This document shows, piece by piece, positions 44,155-53,212 of a stretch of DNA of 64,000 bases. Position numbers and translations under genes: made by a program. The stretch spans positions 469,500 to 533,499 of the forward strand of contig NZ_VHSF01000003.1 in assembly GCF_007050985.1 (NCBI RefSeq). The letters are read 5' to 3'. How positions within the stretch are numbered: position 1 is the first letter of the stretch; each line of letters starts with the position of its first letter. This DNA comes from Christiangramia sabulilitoris. GTDB lineage: Bacteria > Bacteroidota > Bacteroidia > Flavobacteriales > Flavobacteriaceae. A model generated the notes under the pieces. That model saw nothing but the letters and a program-made list of their open reading frames with translations. It ran no database searches and was not told the origin of the DNA.

Positions 44155-46806
44155 TTATAATATAAATCTGTAGGTCGCCTTGATCAAAAAAGTATTTTGC
44201 GGTCTTTGCCTTAGTAACTGATTATCCACGATCGCACTAAAATCATTATCCACATCACCCAGGCCGGTTACTCCCTGAGACCAGACAAAAAAGATCTCAG
44301 AACCGGGAATATATTCCCAACGGGCTACCAGGTTTGAGCGGAACTGTACAAAGGTAAAATCGGGATTACTTACACTATAATCAATAATATTATCCCTGTT
44401 CTCATCAATCAAATAAGAATTGTTTTCAAAAGCGATCTGGTCGTCTCCATACCATGAAATCCTCTTGTTGATATCCCTGGCGGTAGCATCCTGAACAAAA
44501 TTAAGATTTGAATAATCTGCCTTAAAGATGAACGGCTGTCCGTAATACTGGATAGACAAGTTAGGATTAATACTATAGTTAACCCGTAAAGTGGCGCTTA
44601 ATGTTTCCTGGTCTATCTGGCCAAGTATATAACGTGCTGCACCATTAAAAGATCTTTCTGTTATGTACTGCGTTTTACTGGGATTTTGCTCATATTCCAG
44701 CTCAAGAGATAAGTTTAGCGCATTTAAAGGCTGATAATTTGTACCCACCACATATCGCCTAAGCCCAAATGCATTCTGCTTTGCCTGGGCATGTACGTAG
44801 CCCGCTCTAAAACTTAACTTTTTTCGCTGGTCTGTCCCGGAAAACAGGAACCAGTAATTTTCCTCATTGAATCGCCAGCGAGGTCCTCCTCGAAGGAATG
44901 AATTAACGAAAATTCTTGGTTTATGAGCTGCCCCGAATTCACTCCACCAGTTATTTTTATAATTGATGGACGAGCGAAGTTCATACTGCATACGATTGTA
45001 GTTACCTTCAAAATCGAACACACTGGACTGCTCAATGCCTATATTCGCTCTTCTAAACCAGGATGTAGGCCTGGTAAAAAGCCTGTTTACACCGGCATAT
45101 TGTCTTATATCATCTGCCTGCCGCAGAAAGCCGATATCATTGGTTTCCAATTCCGGTGAGATCCACTTCCCACCGGCCCGGTAACGCCAGTTTCCTCCTC
45201 CTCCTTTTCCAAATTCCAGCCTTCCGCCGGTACCGGTAAGCGAAGTACGGTTAGGATCCACTTCCACATGGTCTGCATCTGTACGCTGAAAAAGATGTAC
45301 AATAGAATTCTGAGTATTCAGAATTGCCTCTTTACTTCCTCGAACATGGCTTATAACGCTGTGCCCCTCTAAATAGTAGGTGCGGTCTTTCCAGTTATGC
45401 TTAAAATCCAGCCCACCAGAAAATGCCTGCGTGTGCAGAAACGTTAAGTCATCTTCAATATTTCTGTGCGTGGCAGTGAACATAGTACCCACATAACTAT
45501 TCCTGTCATTGAAATCCTTCTGTACCCTTCCCACAAAATAATTGGTCAAAGGCTCTACCAGCACTTCGTCCTCTTCCCCGTTGGTGTTGATCACCCCGGC
45601 ATACTCCTTCGCCGTAACAGATTCGAGCACCCCGATAGTCCAGCCGTTTTCTGTCTTTCCGCTGAATTTAGCCGCTCCCAGAATGGTGGTATTCACCGGT
45701 GAATCTGCATAAACTACCCCGGGACCAAAGGCCTGCCCCTGCGGAGACCGTCCAATCCTTCTGGAAAAGAAGAGGTTATTCTGGGAATCGGTAAACCTGT
45801 AGTCAAATACACTTTTATTCTCTACAAAGAAAGGACGTCTCTCCTGGAAGAAGATCTCAAAGCCATCAAGGGTTACCGCACCAGGATCTGCATCTACCTG
45901 TCCAAAATCAGGATTAATAGTAAGATCCACAGTAAGGTCATTGGTGATCCCTATCTTGGCATCAAGACCCACCGTAAGATCTTCATCATTTCCATCCCGA
46001 TAAGGATTACCTGCCTCCTGCTCGTAAGATTTATATTTTGTCACGGTGTATGGCTGTATTTCCAGTTGCTTCTGAGGTTCCAGATTTTTTAATCCCCTGA
46101 GTTCGCCAAAGGAACTAACCCATCCGGCAGGATTTGCAGGAACGGGTTGCCAGGTGGACCTTTCCTCCTTACTGAAGTATCTGCGGGTGGATTGAATTCC
46201 CCACACCTGATCCTTATCATTACTAAATCGCAACTGACTCAAAGGAATGCGCAATTCTGCCGTCCATCCTTCCTCATCGATATTCGTTTTTACGTACCAG
46301 ATAGGATTCCAGCTGGAATCAAAATTCCCGTTATTAGAGATAAATTCATCCCCTTTTACACCGCTTACTGAAGTAGTAAAGGAAAACGCCGTGCGATCGT
46401 CATTATAACTATCTATATTCAATTCTATCCAGTCACCAGGAAAATCGTCCCTTCTTCCCATTCTTTGAATGATCTTTTCAGGATCTGGTTCATAACAGCG
46501 GAATGCCACATAAAGATTCCTGCTGTCATAAACGATTTTCATTTTTGTCTGCTGACTTGGATCTGTATTATTATCGGGCTCCCATTCTACATAATCTGAA
46601 GTCCACTCCACCGCATCCCAGGCATCATCATCAATGATCCCATCAATTTTTATAGGGTCGAGATCATTAATGGAGGTGGTGGTATATGAACGTTTAGCAA
46701 AAGCTAAATTAAGATCTGGTTTTTTGTCTGAAGATGACTGGGCGTTTATTTGATGAGAAAAACAGGCGATAATTAGCAGCCCAAAGGTAAATTTGATGAA
46801 TTTCAT
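44155..46806 (-). CDS. DUF5916 outer-membrane protein with CBM9-like N-terminal domain
   Basis: 883 residues from the ATG at 46806, which places a standard signal peptide ('FGLLIIACFSHQINAQ') at the start; an ATG 16 codons upstream gives a less typical N-terminus. Residues about 35-220 form a carbohydrate-binding family 9-like domain ('IDGIIDDDAWDAVEW', 'NLYVAFRCYEPDP'). The rest is the DUF5916 barrel with 'QERRPFFVENKSVFDYRF' and 'RRIGRSPQG' and ends in a hydrophobic C-terminal strand (ATYRFIL). It is likely an outer-membrane protein of unknown cargo. Confidence 0.9.
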   Translation of the reverse strand: MKFIKFTFGLLIIACFSHQINAQSSSDKKPDLNLAFAKRSYTTTSINDLDPIKIDGIIDDDAWDAVEWTSDYVEWEPDNNTDPSQQTKMKIVYDSRNLYVAFRCYEPDPEKIIQRMGRRDDFPGDWIELNIDSYNDDRTAFSFTTSVSGVKGDEFISNNGNFDSSWNPIWYVKTNIDEEGWTAELRIPLSQLRFSNDKDQVWGIQSTRRYFSKEERSTWQPVPANPAGWVSSFGELRGLKNLEPQKQLEIQPYTVTKYKSYEQEAGNPYRDGNDEDLTVGLDAKIGITNDLTVDLTINPDFGQVDADPGAVTLDGFEIFFQERRPFFVENKSVFDYRFTDSQNNLFFSRRIGRSPQGQAFGPGVVYADSPVNTTILGAAKFSGKTENGWTIGVLESVTAKEYAGVINTNGEEDEVLVEPLTNYFVGRVQKDFNDRNSYVGTMFTATHRNIEDDLTFLHTQAFSGGLDFKHNWKDRTYYLEGHSVISHVRGSKEAILNTQNSIVHLFQRTDADHVEVDPNRTSLTGTGGRLEFGKGGGGNWRYRAGGKWISPELETNDIGFLRQADDIRQYAGVNRLFTRPTSWFRRANIGIEQSSVFDFEGNYNRMQYELRSSINYKNNWWSEFGAAHKPRIFVNSFLRGGPRWRFNEENYWFLFSGTDQRKKLSFRAGYVHAQAKQNAFGLRRYVVGTNYQPLNALNLSLELEYEQNPSKTQYITERSFNGAARYILGQIDQETLSATLRVNYSINPNLSIQYYGQPFIFKADYSNLNFVQDATARDINKRISWYGDDQIAFENNSYLIDENRDNIIDYSVSNPDFTFVQFRSNLVARWEYIPGSEIFFVWSQGVTGLGDVDNDFSAIVDNQLLRQRPQNTFLIKATYRFIL

Positions 46807-46840
46807 TAAGAATTGTTGATTGATGATTTTTAGAAGGACG

Positions 46841-46848
46841 CAAAAATA
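46841..46848 (-). promoter_or_regulatory. -7 element of the DUF5916 gene
   Basis: TATTTTTG on the minus strand is an exact match to TAnnTTTG, 34 bases before the chosen start. A -33 TTG at good spacing is not obvious. It supports the start at 46806 over the one at 46854. Confidence 0.5.
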
Positions 46849-46881
46849 AATCAAGTGTTACAAAAAAACCGAACAAAAAGA

Positions 46882-46915
46882 AAAAACCTCACAGATTAAT
46901 AACTGTGAGGTTTTT
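46882..46915. terminator. Rho-independent terminator (bidirectional)
   Basis: AAAAACCTCACAG and CTGTGAGGTTTTT form a 13-bp stem with an 8-base loop. It lies 37 bases past the stop of the lipoprotein gene on the minus strand. Confidence 0.92.
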
Positions 46916-46951
46916 ACAACTAACACTAAAACGACAATTACAAAAAGTACA

Positions 46952-47521
46952 TTAAATCCTGGTATACTCCAGCTCTAAAATTCTTATAGGAGATGCCTGG
47001 GTATTTCCGGGATCGGTCACATATTGATCTGATTCAATTTTCGTTACATCAAGTGAGAATTTGTCCGTTCCCAGGTTGATTAACTTCTTATGTATATAGG
47101 TTGTGGAATTGATCTGCAGGTTTAGAATAAGACTGTCATTCCTCACTTCCCAGGCCCCGTTATCCTTTCGGTCTGCCAGGCAGCTAAACTCATCTTGAGC
47201 TGTGCCAGATTCAAAGGTCATTTGAGCATTATTACTATTAAATGTACCATCCTGACGAAATGTTATATACATATTGTCAAAACAGGAGGTCTCTTCCAGA
47301 AGGTTTTTACTGCTTACCATATCATCATCCAAATCTATTTCAACATCAGCGATCATTCCTGAAAGTATCCAATGGCCATACATATCATTATTGGTAATAG
47401 CCGTGGCATTACTGATCTTTAACTGGTCGTTCAGATCTTCTTCCTCTTTGCTGCAGCTAATAACAATGCCTGCAAGCAGGATATATAGAGAAATAGTTTT
47501 AAGTTTAAACAGATAGGTCAT
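46952..47521 (-). CDS. Lipocalin-like lipoprotein
   Basis: The protein has 189 residues. 'ISLYILLAGIVISC' gives a lipobox (Cys23) followed by the acidic linker SKEEEDLND. The body begins 'MYGHWILSGMIADVEID' and runs as short beta strands ('MYITFRQDGTFNSNN', 'GAWEVRNDSLILN'), as in lipocalin-like domains of Bacteroidota lipoproteins. Its function is unknown; probably cell-surface or periplasmic. It has its own promoter and terminator. Confidence 0.85.
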   Translation of the reverse strand: MTYLFKLKTISLYILLAGIVISCSKEEEDLNDQLKISNATAITNNDMYGHWILSGMIADVEIDLDDDMVSSKNLLEETSCFDNMYITFRQDGTFNSNNAQMTFESGTAQDEFSCLADRKDNGAWEVRNDSLILNLQINSTTYIHKKLINLGTDKFSLDVTKIESDQYVTDPGNTQASPIRILELEYTRI

Positions 47522-47543
47522 TACGGTGGATTTTCGAATCCTC

Positions 47544-47551
47544 CAAATTTA
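47544..47551 (-). promoter_or_regulatory. -7 element of the lipoprotein gene
   Basis: TAAATTTG on the minus strand matches TAnnTTTG exactly, 23 bases before the ATG. No well-placed -33 TTG is evident. Confidence 0.5.
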
Positions 47552-47771
47552 AAAAAGACAGGCTAGTTTTATGACTTTTTTAACACAAAAATTACCTTTA
47601 AACGATTTTTAAAGCATTTTAGCGATACACTAAAACTTCCCGGGTAAGAAAAACCAAGTTTAAGGCAACTTAGCCTAATTAAGAAAAGTGCTTTCGTTAA
47701 ATTAAATATAGCCAATTAGATTCGACTGAAAATCAGTTGCTTCAAAGCAAATAAAATAATCTAACCGCTAT

Positions 47772-47801
47772 TTGCTATATGAATTTATAATTGTACATTT
47801 G
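47772..47801 (+). promoter_or_regulatory. Promoter of the rplM-rpsI operon
   Basis: TTG (47772-47774) and TACATTTG (47794-47801) are 19 bases apart, a full match to the Bacteroidota TTG/TAnnTTTG promoter. It lies 73 bases before rplM. The rest of the 352-base gap (47522-47873) is AT-rich, and I see no other element in it. Confidence 0.75.
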
Positions 47802-47873
47802 CACCCCTGTTTTCCCGATTGAGATTCGGGTAAATGGGATTGGAATGTTTAATAATTAGTAAAATCAATTGGT

Positions 47874-48329
47874 GTGGACACATTAAGTTACAAAACAGTA
47901 TCGGCTAACAAAGCCACCAGAACCAAAGAATGGGTTGTGGTAGATGCTGACGGACAAAATTTAGGTCGTCTTGCTTCTAAAGTAGCATACCTGCTTAGAG
48001 GAAAGCACAAGCCTAACTTCACCCCACATGTTGACTGCGGAGACAACGTAATCGTTTTAAATGCGCAGGGAATCAACTTAACAGGAAAGAAATGGGACGC
48101 GAAAGAATACATCCGTCACACAGGTTTCCCGGGTGGACAAAGAAGTCTGACAGCTTCAGAACTTTTCGAAAAAGGTCCGGAGAGACTTGTCGAAAAGGCA
48201 ATTAAAGGGATGCTTCCCAAGAACAAGCTTGGAGCGGAACTATTCAGAAATTTAAAGGTTTATGTAGGATCTGAACATGATCACGAAGCTCAAAAACCTA
48301 AAACTATTAACTTAAACGACGTTAAGTAA
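47874..48329 (+). CDS. rplM: 50S ribosomal protein L13
   Basis: The protein has 151 residues, the usual length for Bacteroidota L13. '[19 protein letters not shown]' and '[20 protein letters not shown]' are conserved. The start is GTG (giving MDTLSYK), with no ATG nearby in frame. It is one base short of rpsI's start (TAATG overlap), the classic L13-S9 pair. Confidence 0.98.
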   Translation: MDTLSYKTVSANKATRTKEWVVVDADGQNLGRLASKVAYLLRGKHKPNFTPHVDCGDNVIVLNAQGINLTGKKWDAKEYIRHTGFPGGQRSLTASELFEKGPERLVEKAIKGMLPKNKLGAELFRNLKVYVGSEHDHEAQKPKTINLNDVK

Positions 48330-48715
48330 TGGAGGTAATTCACAAAATTGGCCGTAGAAAAACAGCTGTGGCCCGTGTATATGTTTCAGAAGGAAAAGGA
48401 AACATAAGCGTAAACAAGAAAGACCTTAATGATTACTTCACAACCGGAACACTTCAATACAAAGTGAACCAGCCGTTAATGTTAACTGAGAACGAAGGTA
48501 ACTTCGATATTAAAGTTAATGTATATGGTGGTGGTATTACCGGACAAGCTGAAGCGATCCGTCTTGCACTTTCCAGAGCTATGGTAGCGCTAGACGAAGA
48601 AAACCATGGCGCACTTAAGCCAGAAGGTCTTCTTACAAGAGATCCACGTATGGTAGAACGTAAGAAATTCGGTCAGAAGAAAGCCCGTAAGAAATTCCAG
48701 TTCTCTAAACGTTAA
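48329..48715 (+). CDS. rpsI: 30S ribosomal protein S9
   Basis: The protein has 128 residues. 'IGRRKTAVARVYVSEGKGNI' and the basic C-terminal tail 'GQKKARKKFQFSKR', which reaches the P-site tRNA, are present. It is translationally coupled to rplM. Confidence 0.98.
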   Translation: MEVIHKIGRRKTAVARVYVSEGKGNISVNKKDLNDYFTTGTLQYKVNQPLMLTENEGNFDIKVNVYGGGITGQAEAIRLALSRAMVALDEENHGALKPEGLLTRDPRMVERKKFGQKKARKKFQFSKR

Positions 48716-48881
48716 TCTTATTACCGGATTGATTTCCGGGAAGTTCATAAAAAAATTAATTTTTTGTTGTTATTCTGTTCATGCCGGGCAGAAGTTAGTT
48801 TAGCATCTAAACAGTCAGGGCCGTACTTAAATGTAGCCACCTGAATGTTGCTATCTCAACAGAACGTAAACTATTACAAAA

Positions 48882-49781
48882 ATGGCAAACAAAGTAGAAG
48901 TAAAAGAATTACTTGATGCTGGTGTTCATTTTGGACACTTAACCAGACGTTGGAACCCAAACATGGCCCCATATATCTATATGGAGCGTAATGGTATCCA
49001 CATCATCAACTTATATAAGAGTGCTGCTAAAATGCAGGAGGCTGGTGAAGCCCTTGCCAAGATCGCAGCAAGCGGAAGAAAGATCCTGTTCGTAGCTACC
49101 AAGAAACAAGCGAAAGAGATCGTTGCTGAACAGGCTGAAAAGGCGAATATGCCTTATATCACTGAGCGTTGGCCTGGTGGTATGCTTACCAACTTCGTTA
49201 CTATTCGTAAAGCTGTTAAGAAAATGGCTTCTATCGACAGAATGAAGAAAGACGGAACTTTTAACTCTCTTTCTAAAAAAGAGCGTCTTCAGGTTGACCG
49301 TCTTAGAGCTAAGCTGGAGAAGAACTTAGGTTCTATCTCAGACATGTCAAGACTTCCTGCTGCGCTTTTCGTTGTAGATACTACACGTGAGCACATCGCG
49401 ATCAAAGAAGCACAAAAACTAAACATTCCAATTTTTGCGATGGTAGATACCAACTCAGACCCACGTGAGGTTGACTATCTAATTCCATCTAACGACGATG
49501 CTTCTAAATCTATTAGCAAAGTTGTTTCTTATGTTGCAGATGCTATCGTAGAAGGTCTTTCTGAGAGAAAATCAGATAAGCCATCTAAGAAGAAAGAAGA
49601 AAAGTCTTCAAAAGAAGAAGGTTCAGAAGAAAAGGCTCCAAAAGTAAAAAAGGAGAAAGCTGAAGTTCCTTCGAATGATGCTGAGGACAAAAAAGCAATG
49701 AAAGAAGCTAAGAAAGATGTGAAGCTTGAATCTAAATCTGAAACTTTAGAGAAAGCTAAATCGTCTAACGAAGAAGAATAA
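48882..49781 (+). CDS. rpsB: 30S ribosomal protein S2 with long charged C-terminal tail
   Basis: The S2 core spans residues 1 to about 225: 'LLDAGVHFGHLTRRWNPNM', 'TERWPGGMLTNFVTIRKA' and 'VDTNSDPREVDYLIPSNDDA'. After that comes a tail of some 70 residues almost entirely of Lys, Glu, Ser and Ala, which most S2 proteins lack. The tail is in frame and ends cleanly before a terminator. The 166 bases upstream (48716-48881) hold a likely untranslated leader, possibly an S2 autoregulatory site, though I cannot match a known motif. Confidence 0.97.
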   Translation: MANKVEVKELLDAGVHFGHLTRRWNPNMAPYIYMERNGIHIINLYKSAAKMQEAGEALAKIAASGRKILFVATKKQAKEIVAEQAEKANMPYITERWPGGMLTNFVTIRKAVKKMASIDRMKKDGTFNSLSKKERLQVDRLRAKLEKNLGSISDMSRLPAALFVVDTTREHIAIKEAQKLNIPIFAMVDTNSDPREVDYLIPSNDDASKSISKVVSYVADAIVEGLSERKSDKPSKKKEEKSSKEEGSEEKAPKVKKEKAEVPSNDAEDKKAMKEAKKDVKLESKSETLEKAKSSNEEE

Positions 49782-49802
49782 AATAACGTTTTCATAAAAT
49801 CT

Positions 49803-49852
49803 AAAAGTCGTTTAGTTTCTTTCTTTACAGTGAGTTTCTAAACGACTTTTTT
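49803..49852 (+). terminator. Terminator between rpsB and tsf
   Basis: AAAAGTCGTTTAG and CTAAACGACTTTT pair over 13 bp with a 22-base loop and a T-run. It lies 22 bases after rpsB and 18 before tsf, so it probably attenuates, giving less tsf than rpsB transcript. Confidence 0.8.
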
Positions 49853-49869
49853 AAATAAAAGACAATATT

Positions 49870-50694
49870 ATGGCTAAGATAACCGCCGCTGAAGTAAATA
49901 AATTAAGAAAAGCTACTGGTGCAGGAATGATGGACTGCAAGAAGGCATTAGTTGAAGCTGATGGTGATTTTGATCAGGCAATCGAATTGCTTCGTAAGAA
50001 AGGTCAGAAAGTTGCTGCTAAGAGAGCCGACAGAGATTCTTCTGAAGGAGCTGCTATAGCTAATGTAAATTCAGACAATACTAAAGGTGTGATCATTTCA
50101 CTTAACTGTGAGACAGATTTCGTGGCTAAGAATGATGATTTCATCAAACTAGCTAATGATTTCGCTGATCTTGCTCTAAATTATTCTTCTAAAGAAGAGC
50201 TTTTAAAAGCAGAATACAACGGGATCACTGTTGAAGAAAAACTTACTGAGCAAACAGGTGTTATTGGTGAAAAGATCGAGATAGGTGCTTTCAAAACTCT
50301 TGAGGCTCCATTCGTAGGATCTTACATCCACGCTGGTAACAAGATCGCAGTTCTAACCGGTCTTTCTAAGAACGTAGACGGAGCTGAAGAAGCTGCGAAA
50401 AACGTTTCTATGCAGGCTGCAGCGATGAACCCGGTTGCTTTAGATGAAAGCGGAGTAGACCAGGAAACTATCGATAAAGAGATCGAGATCGCTAAAGATA
50501 CTTTAAGACAGGAAGGTAAGCCAGAAAATATGCTTGATAAGATCGCTCAGGGTAAACTTCAGCGTTTTTTCAAGGATAATACTTTGGTACACCAGGCATA
50601 CATCAAAGAAAACAAGCAAAGTGTTGCTGAATACGTTAAGTCTGTAGACAGCGAACTTGAAGTTGTTGGATTTGAAAGAGTTGCTTTAGGATAA
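49870..50694 (+). CDS. tsf: Translation elongation factor Ts
   Basis: The protein has 274 residues. The N-terminal UBA-type domain reads 'VNKLRKATGAGMMDCKKALV' and the core contains the 'CETDFVAKNDDF' motif that contacts EF-Tu. It recycles GDP from EF-Tu. It follows rpsB as in most bacteria. Confidence 0.98.
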   Translation: MAKITAAEVNKLRKATGAGMMDCKKALVEADGDFDQAIELLRKKGQKVAAKRADRDSSEGAAIANVNSDNTKGVIISLNCETDFVAKNDDFIKLANDFADLALNYSSKEELLKAEYNGITVEEKLTEQTGVIGEKIEIGAFKTLEAPFVGSYIHAGNKIAVLTGLSKNVDGAEEAAKNVSMQAAAMNPVALDESGVDQETIDKEIEIAKDTLRQEGKPENMLDKIAQGKLQRFFKDNTLVHQAYIKENKQSVAEYVKSVDSELEVVGFERVALG

Positions 50695-50716
50695 ATCCTG
50701 ATTAACATAATTCATC

Positions 50717-50752
50717 AAAAGAGGTTTTATTCATTTAAAACCTCTTTTTTTT
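50717..50752 (+). terminator. Terminator after tsf
   Basis: AAAAGAGGTTTTA and TAAAACCTCTTTT form a strong stem followed by eight T residues, 23 bases after the tsf stop. Confidence 0.93.
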
Positions 50753-50767
50753 GTTTTAATCTCAGCT

Positions 50768-50926
50768 GTCATTCAGAACGAAGCGCAGCGAAGTCTTTTG
50801 TCATTCAGAACGCAGCGCAGCGAAGTGAATTGTCATTCAGAACAAAGCGTAGCGAAGTGAAGAATCTTTTCATCGTAATCTCTTAAAACCAGAGATTCCT
50901 CCTGGCGTCGGAATGACAAAATCAAT
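50768..50926. repeat. Three tandem GTCATTCAGAAC repeats
   Basis: GTCATTCAGAAC with AGCG(C/T)AGCGAAGT starts at 50768, 50800 and 50832, with a 32-base period. The block closes with an inverted GGAATGAC at about 50919. It belongs to the dispersed repeats of the GTCATT...GCGAAG kind common in this genome and runs to the edge of the trmN6 gene. Confidence 0.8.
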
Positions 50927-50945
50927 AAATTTTTACCTTTATCAA

Positions 50946-51668
50946 ATGTCACAAAAACCTTTCAAATTCAAACAATTCAGTATAGACCAGGACCGTTGTG
51001 CTATGAAGATAGGTACAGATGGTGTGCTTCTTGGAGCCTGGACTTCTTTGCAACACCAACCCGATAGTATCCTGGATATTGGTACGGGAACCGGATTAAT
51101 CGCCCTGATGCTGGCCCAAAGATCTGAGGCCGGACTTATCGATGCGCTTGAAATTGAAGAGAATGCCTACGAGCAGGCGGTAGATAACTTCGAAAAAAGC
51201 GACTGGGGTGACCGCTTGTTCTGTTACCACGCAGGTTTCGATGAATTTGTTAAAGAAATGCAGGACGAGGAGAAATATGATCTTATCATATCCAACCCGC
51301 CATTTTACTCTGAAGATTATAAATCTGGAAACGAAAATCGTGACCAGGCCAGGTTTTCAGATGCTCTTCCGTTAGAAGAACTCATAGAAGGAGCTTCCCT
51401 ACTGCTTTCTGATAAAGGCCATTTTGATCTTATCATCCCGTTCACAGAAGAACAAAAGTCTCTTAAAATTGCCAAAGATCATAAGCTTTTTCCTGTCCAA
51501 ATCACCAGGGTAAAAGGCACAGAATCTTCTCTGGTAAAAAGAAGTCTTATCAGTTTCACTTTTGAAAATAAAGACCCGGAAATAGATGAACTCATTTTAG
51601 AGATTTCGAGACATAATTATACCGAGGAATTCAAGGCTCTGGTTGAAGATTTCTACCTGAAGTTATAA
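50946..51668 (+). CDS. trmN6: tRNA1(Val) (adenine(37)-N6)-methyltransferase
   Basis: 240 residues from the ATG at 50946; an in-frame ATG 11 codons upstream (50913) would begin inside the repeat block, so I prefer the later one. SAM motif I is 'ILDIGTGTGLIALMLAQR' and motif IV 'IISNPPFYSED', the NPPF/Y signature of N6-adenine methylases. The N-terminus 'KQFSIDQDRCAMKIGTDGVL' is typical of TrmN6/YfiC. It methylates A37 of tRNA-Val. Confidence 0.92.
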   Translation: MSQKPFKFKQFSIDQDRCAMKIGTDGVLLGAWTSLQHQPDSILDIGTGTGLIALMLAQRSEAGLIDALEIEENAYEQAVDNFEKSDWGDRLFCYHAGFDEFVKEMQDEEKYDLIISNPPFYSEDYKSGNENRDQARFSDALPLEELIEGASLLLSDKGHFDLIIPFTEEQKSLKIAKDHKLFPVQITRVKGTESSLVKRSLISFTFENKDPEIDELILEISRHNYTEEFKALVEDFYLKL

Positions 51669-51679
51669 TTTCCCTGTGT

Positions 51680-51925
51680 ATTCCTTATCCCTTTTTCGAA
51701 GAATAGGTATATAAATTTTCGAAATACAGGTAGACCGATTTTTTCAATCGGGCTGCCGCGGAAATTTATATACGATTTTTGGCCTAAGCCAAAAAATTCC
51801 TTGAAAAAGGCGTCTTTTTCTTTGCTTCGTTTCTTTTGGACGAGCAAAAGAAATGAAGGACCAATAATAATTGGTTGAAGATAAGATGCTAAATATCTAC
51901 AAATCATGGAGGAGGTAAAATTCAT
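51680..51925. repeat. Intergenic inverted repeats
   Basis: GTATATAAATTTTCG (51707-51721) and CGGAAATTTATATAC (51759-51773) form a 15-bp stem with one mismatch, nesting a second stem CCGATT/AATCGG. A further stretch, GGCGTCTTTTTCTTTGC then TTTCTTTTGG, is a widespread repeat type. The 90-codon open frame on the minus strand across it is repeat-derived. The gap 51669-52025 holds no gene. Confidence 0.6.
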
Positions 51926-51932
51926 TTTAAAA

Positions 51933-51963
51933 AACCTGTGAGGTTATAGAAACCTCACAGGTT
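51933..51963. terminator. Hairpin with flanking A/T runs
   Basis: AACCTGTGAGGTT and AACCTCACAGGTT form a 13-bp stem with a 5-base loop. On the plus strand it is followed by an A-run, on the minus strand by a T-run, so it would act best on minus-strand transcripts. Confidence 0.7.
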
Positions 51964-52025
51964 AAAAAATAAAAGATTGCTTCTCAATAAAGACTTGGTT
52001 ACATTTGTTGGAAACACTACACAAA

Positions 52026-53201
52026 ATGAAACCAGATCTTTTTCAGGCTCCTGATTATTATAATCTTGACGAGCTTTTGACCGATGAACATAAAATGGTA
52101 CGCGATGCCACACGAGAGTTCGTTAAGCGCGAAGTATCCCCTATAATAGAGCAGGCTGCTCAGGAAGCTAAATTTCCAAAACAACTAATAAACGGTCTCG
52201 CCGAAATTGGCGCTTTTGGCCCATATATTCCTGAAGAGTACGGCGGGGCAGGCCTGGACCAGATCTCTTACGGACTGATCATGCAGGAGATAGAACGCGG
52301 AGACAGCGGCATCCGCTCTACCGCATCAGTGCAGTCTTCACTGGTAATGTATCCAATTTTTAAATACGGCACAGAAGAGCAAAAGAAGAAATTTCTTCCA
52401 AAGCTGGCTTCCGGAGAAATGATAGGATGCTTTGGATTAACCGAACCAGATCATGGTTCAAACCCCGGTGGAATGACCACCAATTTTAAAGATAAAGGTG
52501 ATCATTATCTGCTGAATGGTGCAAAAATGTGGATCTCTAATTCTCCTTTCGCTGATATCGCTATTGTATGGGCAAAAAACGAAGAAGGTCGTATTCATGG
52601 ATTGATCGTAGAGCGTGGGATGGAAGGCTTTACTACTCCTGAAACCCATAATAAATGGTCTTTACGGGCCAGTGCCACCGGAGAATTGATCTTCGACAAT
52701 GTCAAGGTGCCAAAAGAAAACCTGATGCCCAATAAATCCGGTTTAGGAGCCCCACTGGGATGCCTGGATTCTGCGAGATACGGGATCGCCTGGGGCGCAA
52801 TAGGTGCAGCTATGGATTGTTATGATACTGCCCTTAGATATGCCAAGGAAAGAGAACAATTCGGGGTGCCTATCGCGGCAAAACAACTTCAGCAAAAGAA
52901 ACTGGCCGAGATGCTTACAGAAATCACCAAAGCGCAGCTTATGGCCTGGAGACTGGGAACTTTAAGAAATGAAGGGAAAGCGACCTCTGCCCAGATCTCT
53001 ATGGCAAAAAGAAACAACGTGGAGATGGCCATTAAGATAGCCAGGGAAGCAAGGCAGGTTTTAGGCGGAATGGGAATTACCGGCGAATACAGCATCATGA
53101 GGCACATGATGAACCTGGAAAGTGTGATCACTTATGAAGGAACACATGATATTCATTTATTGATAACGGGACTGGATATCACAGGGCATGCAGCTTTTTA
53201 A
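52026..53201 (+). CDS. Acyl-CoA dehydrogenase (glutaryl-CoA dehydrogenase-like)
   Basis: 391 residues from the ATG at 52026; upstream TTG codons at 52005/52008 are less likely. 'IGCFGLTEPDHGSNPGGM' and 'KMWISNSPFADIAIVW' bind FAD and substrate, and 'VITYEGTHDIHLLITG' holds the catalytic Glu in the position used by glutaryl- and related acyl-CoA dehydrogenases. It is likely involved in lysine/tryptophan breakdown or another acyl-CoA route. Confidence 0.92.
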   Translation: MKPDLFQAPDYYNLDELLTDEHKMVRDATREFVKREVSPIIEQAAQEAKFPKQLINGLAEIGAFGPYIPEEYGGAGLDQISYGLIMQEIERGDSGIRSTASVQSSLVMYPIFKYGTEEQKKKFLPKLASGEMIGCFGLTEPDHGSNPGGMTTNFKDKGDHYLLNGAKMWISNSPFADIAIVWAKNEEGRIHGLIVERGMEGFTTPETHNKWSLRASATGELIFDNVKVPKENLMPNKSGLGAPLGCLDSARYGIAWGAIGAAMDCYDTALRYAKEREQFGVPIAAKQLQQKKLAEMLTEITKAQLMAWRLGTLRNEGKATSAQISMAKRNNVEMAIKIAREARQVLGGMGITGEYSIMRHMMNLESVITYEGTHDIHLLITGLDITGHAAF

Positions 53202-53212
53202 TATCTACCGCT

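Noticed and set aside
51653-51925. 90-codon minus-strand frame
   Set aside because: It spans inverted repeats and a widespread GACGCC...AAAGAAAC-type element; this kind of frame turns up over such repeats in many genomes.
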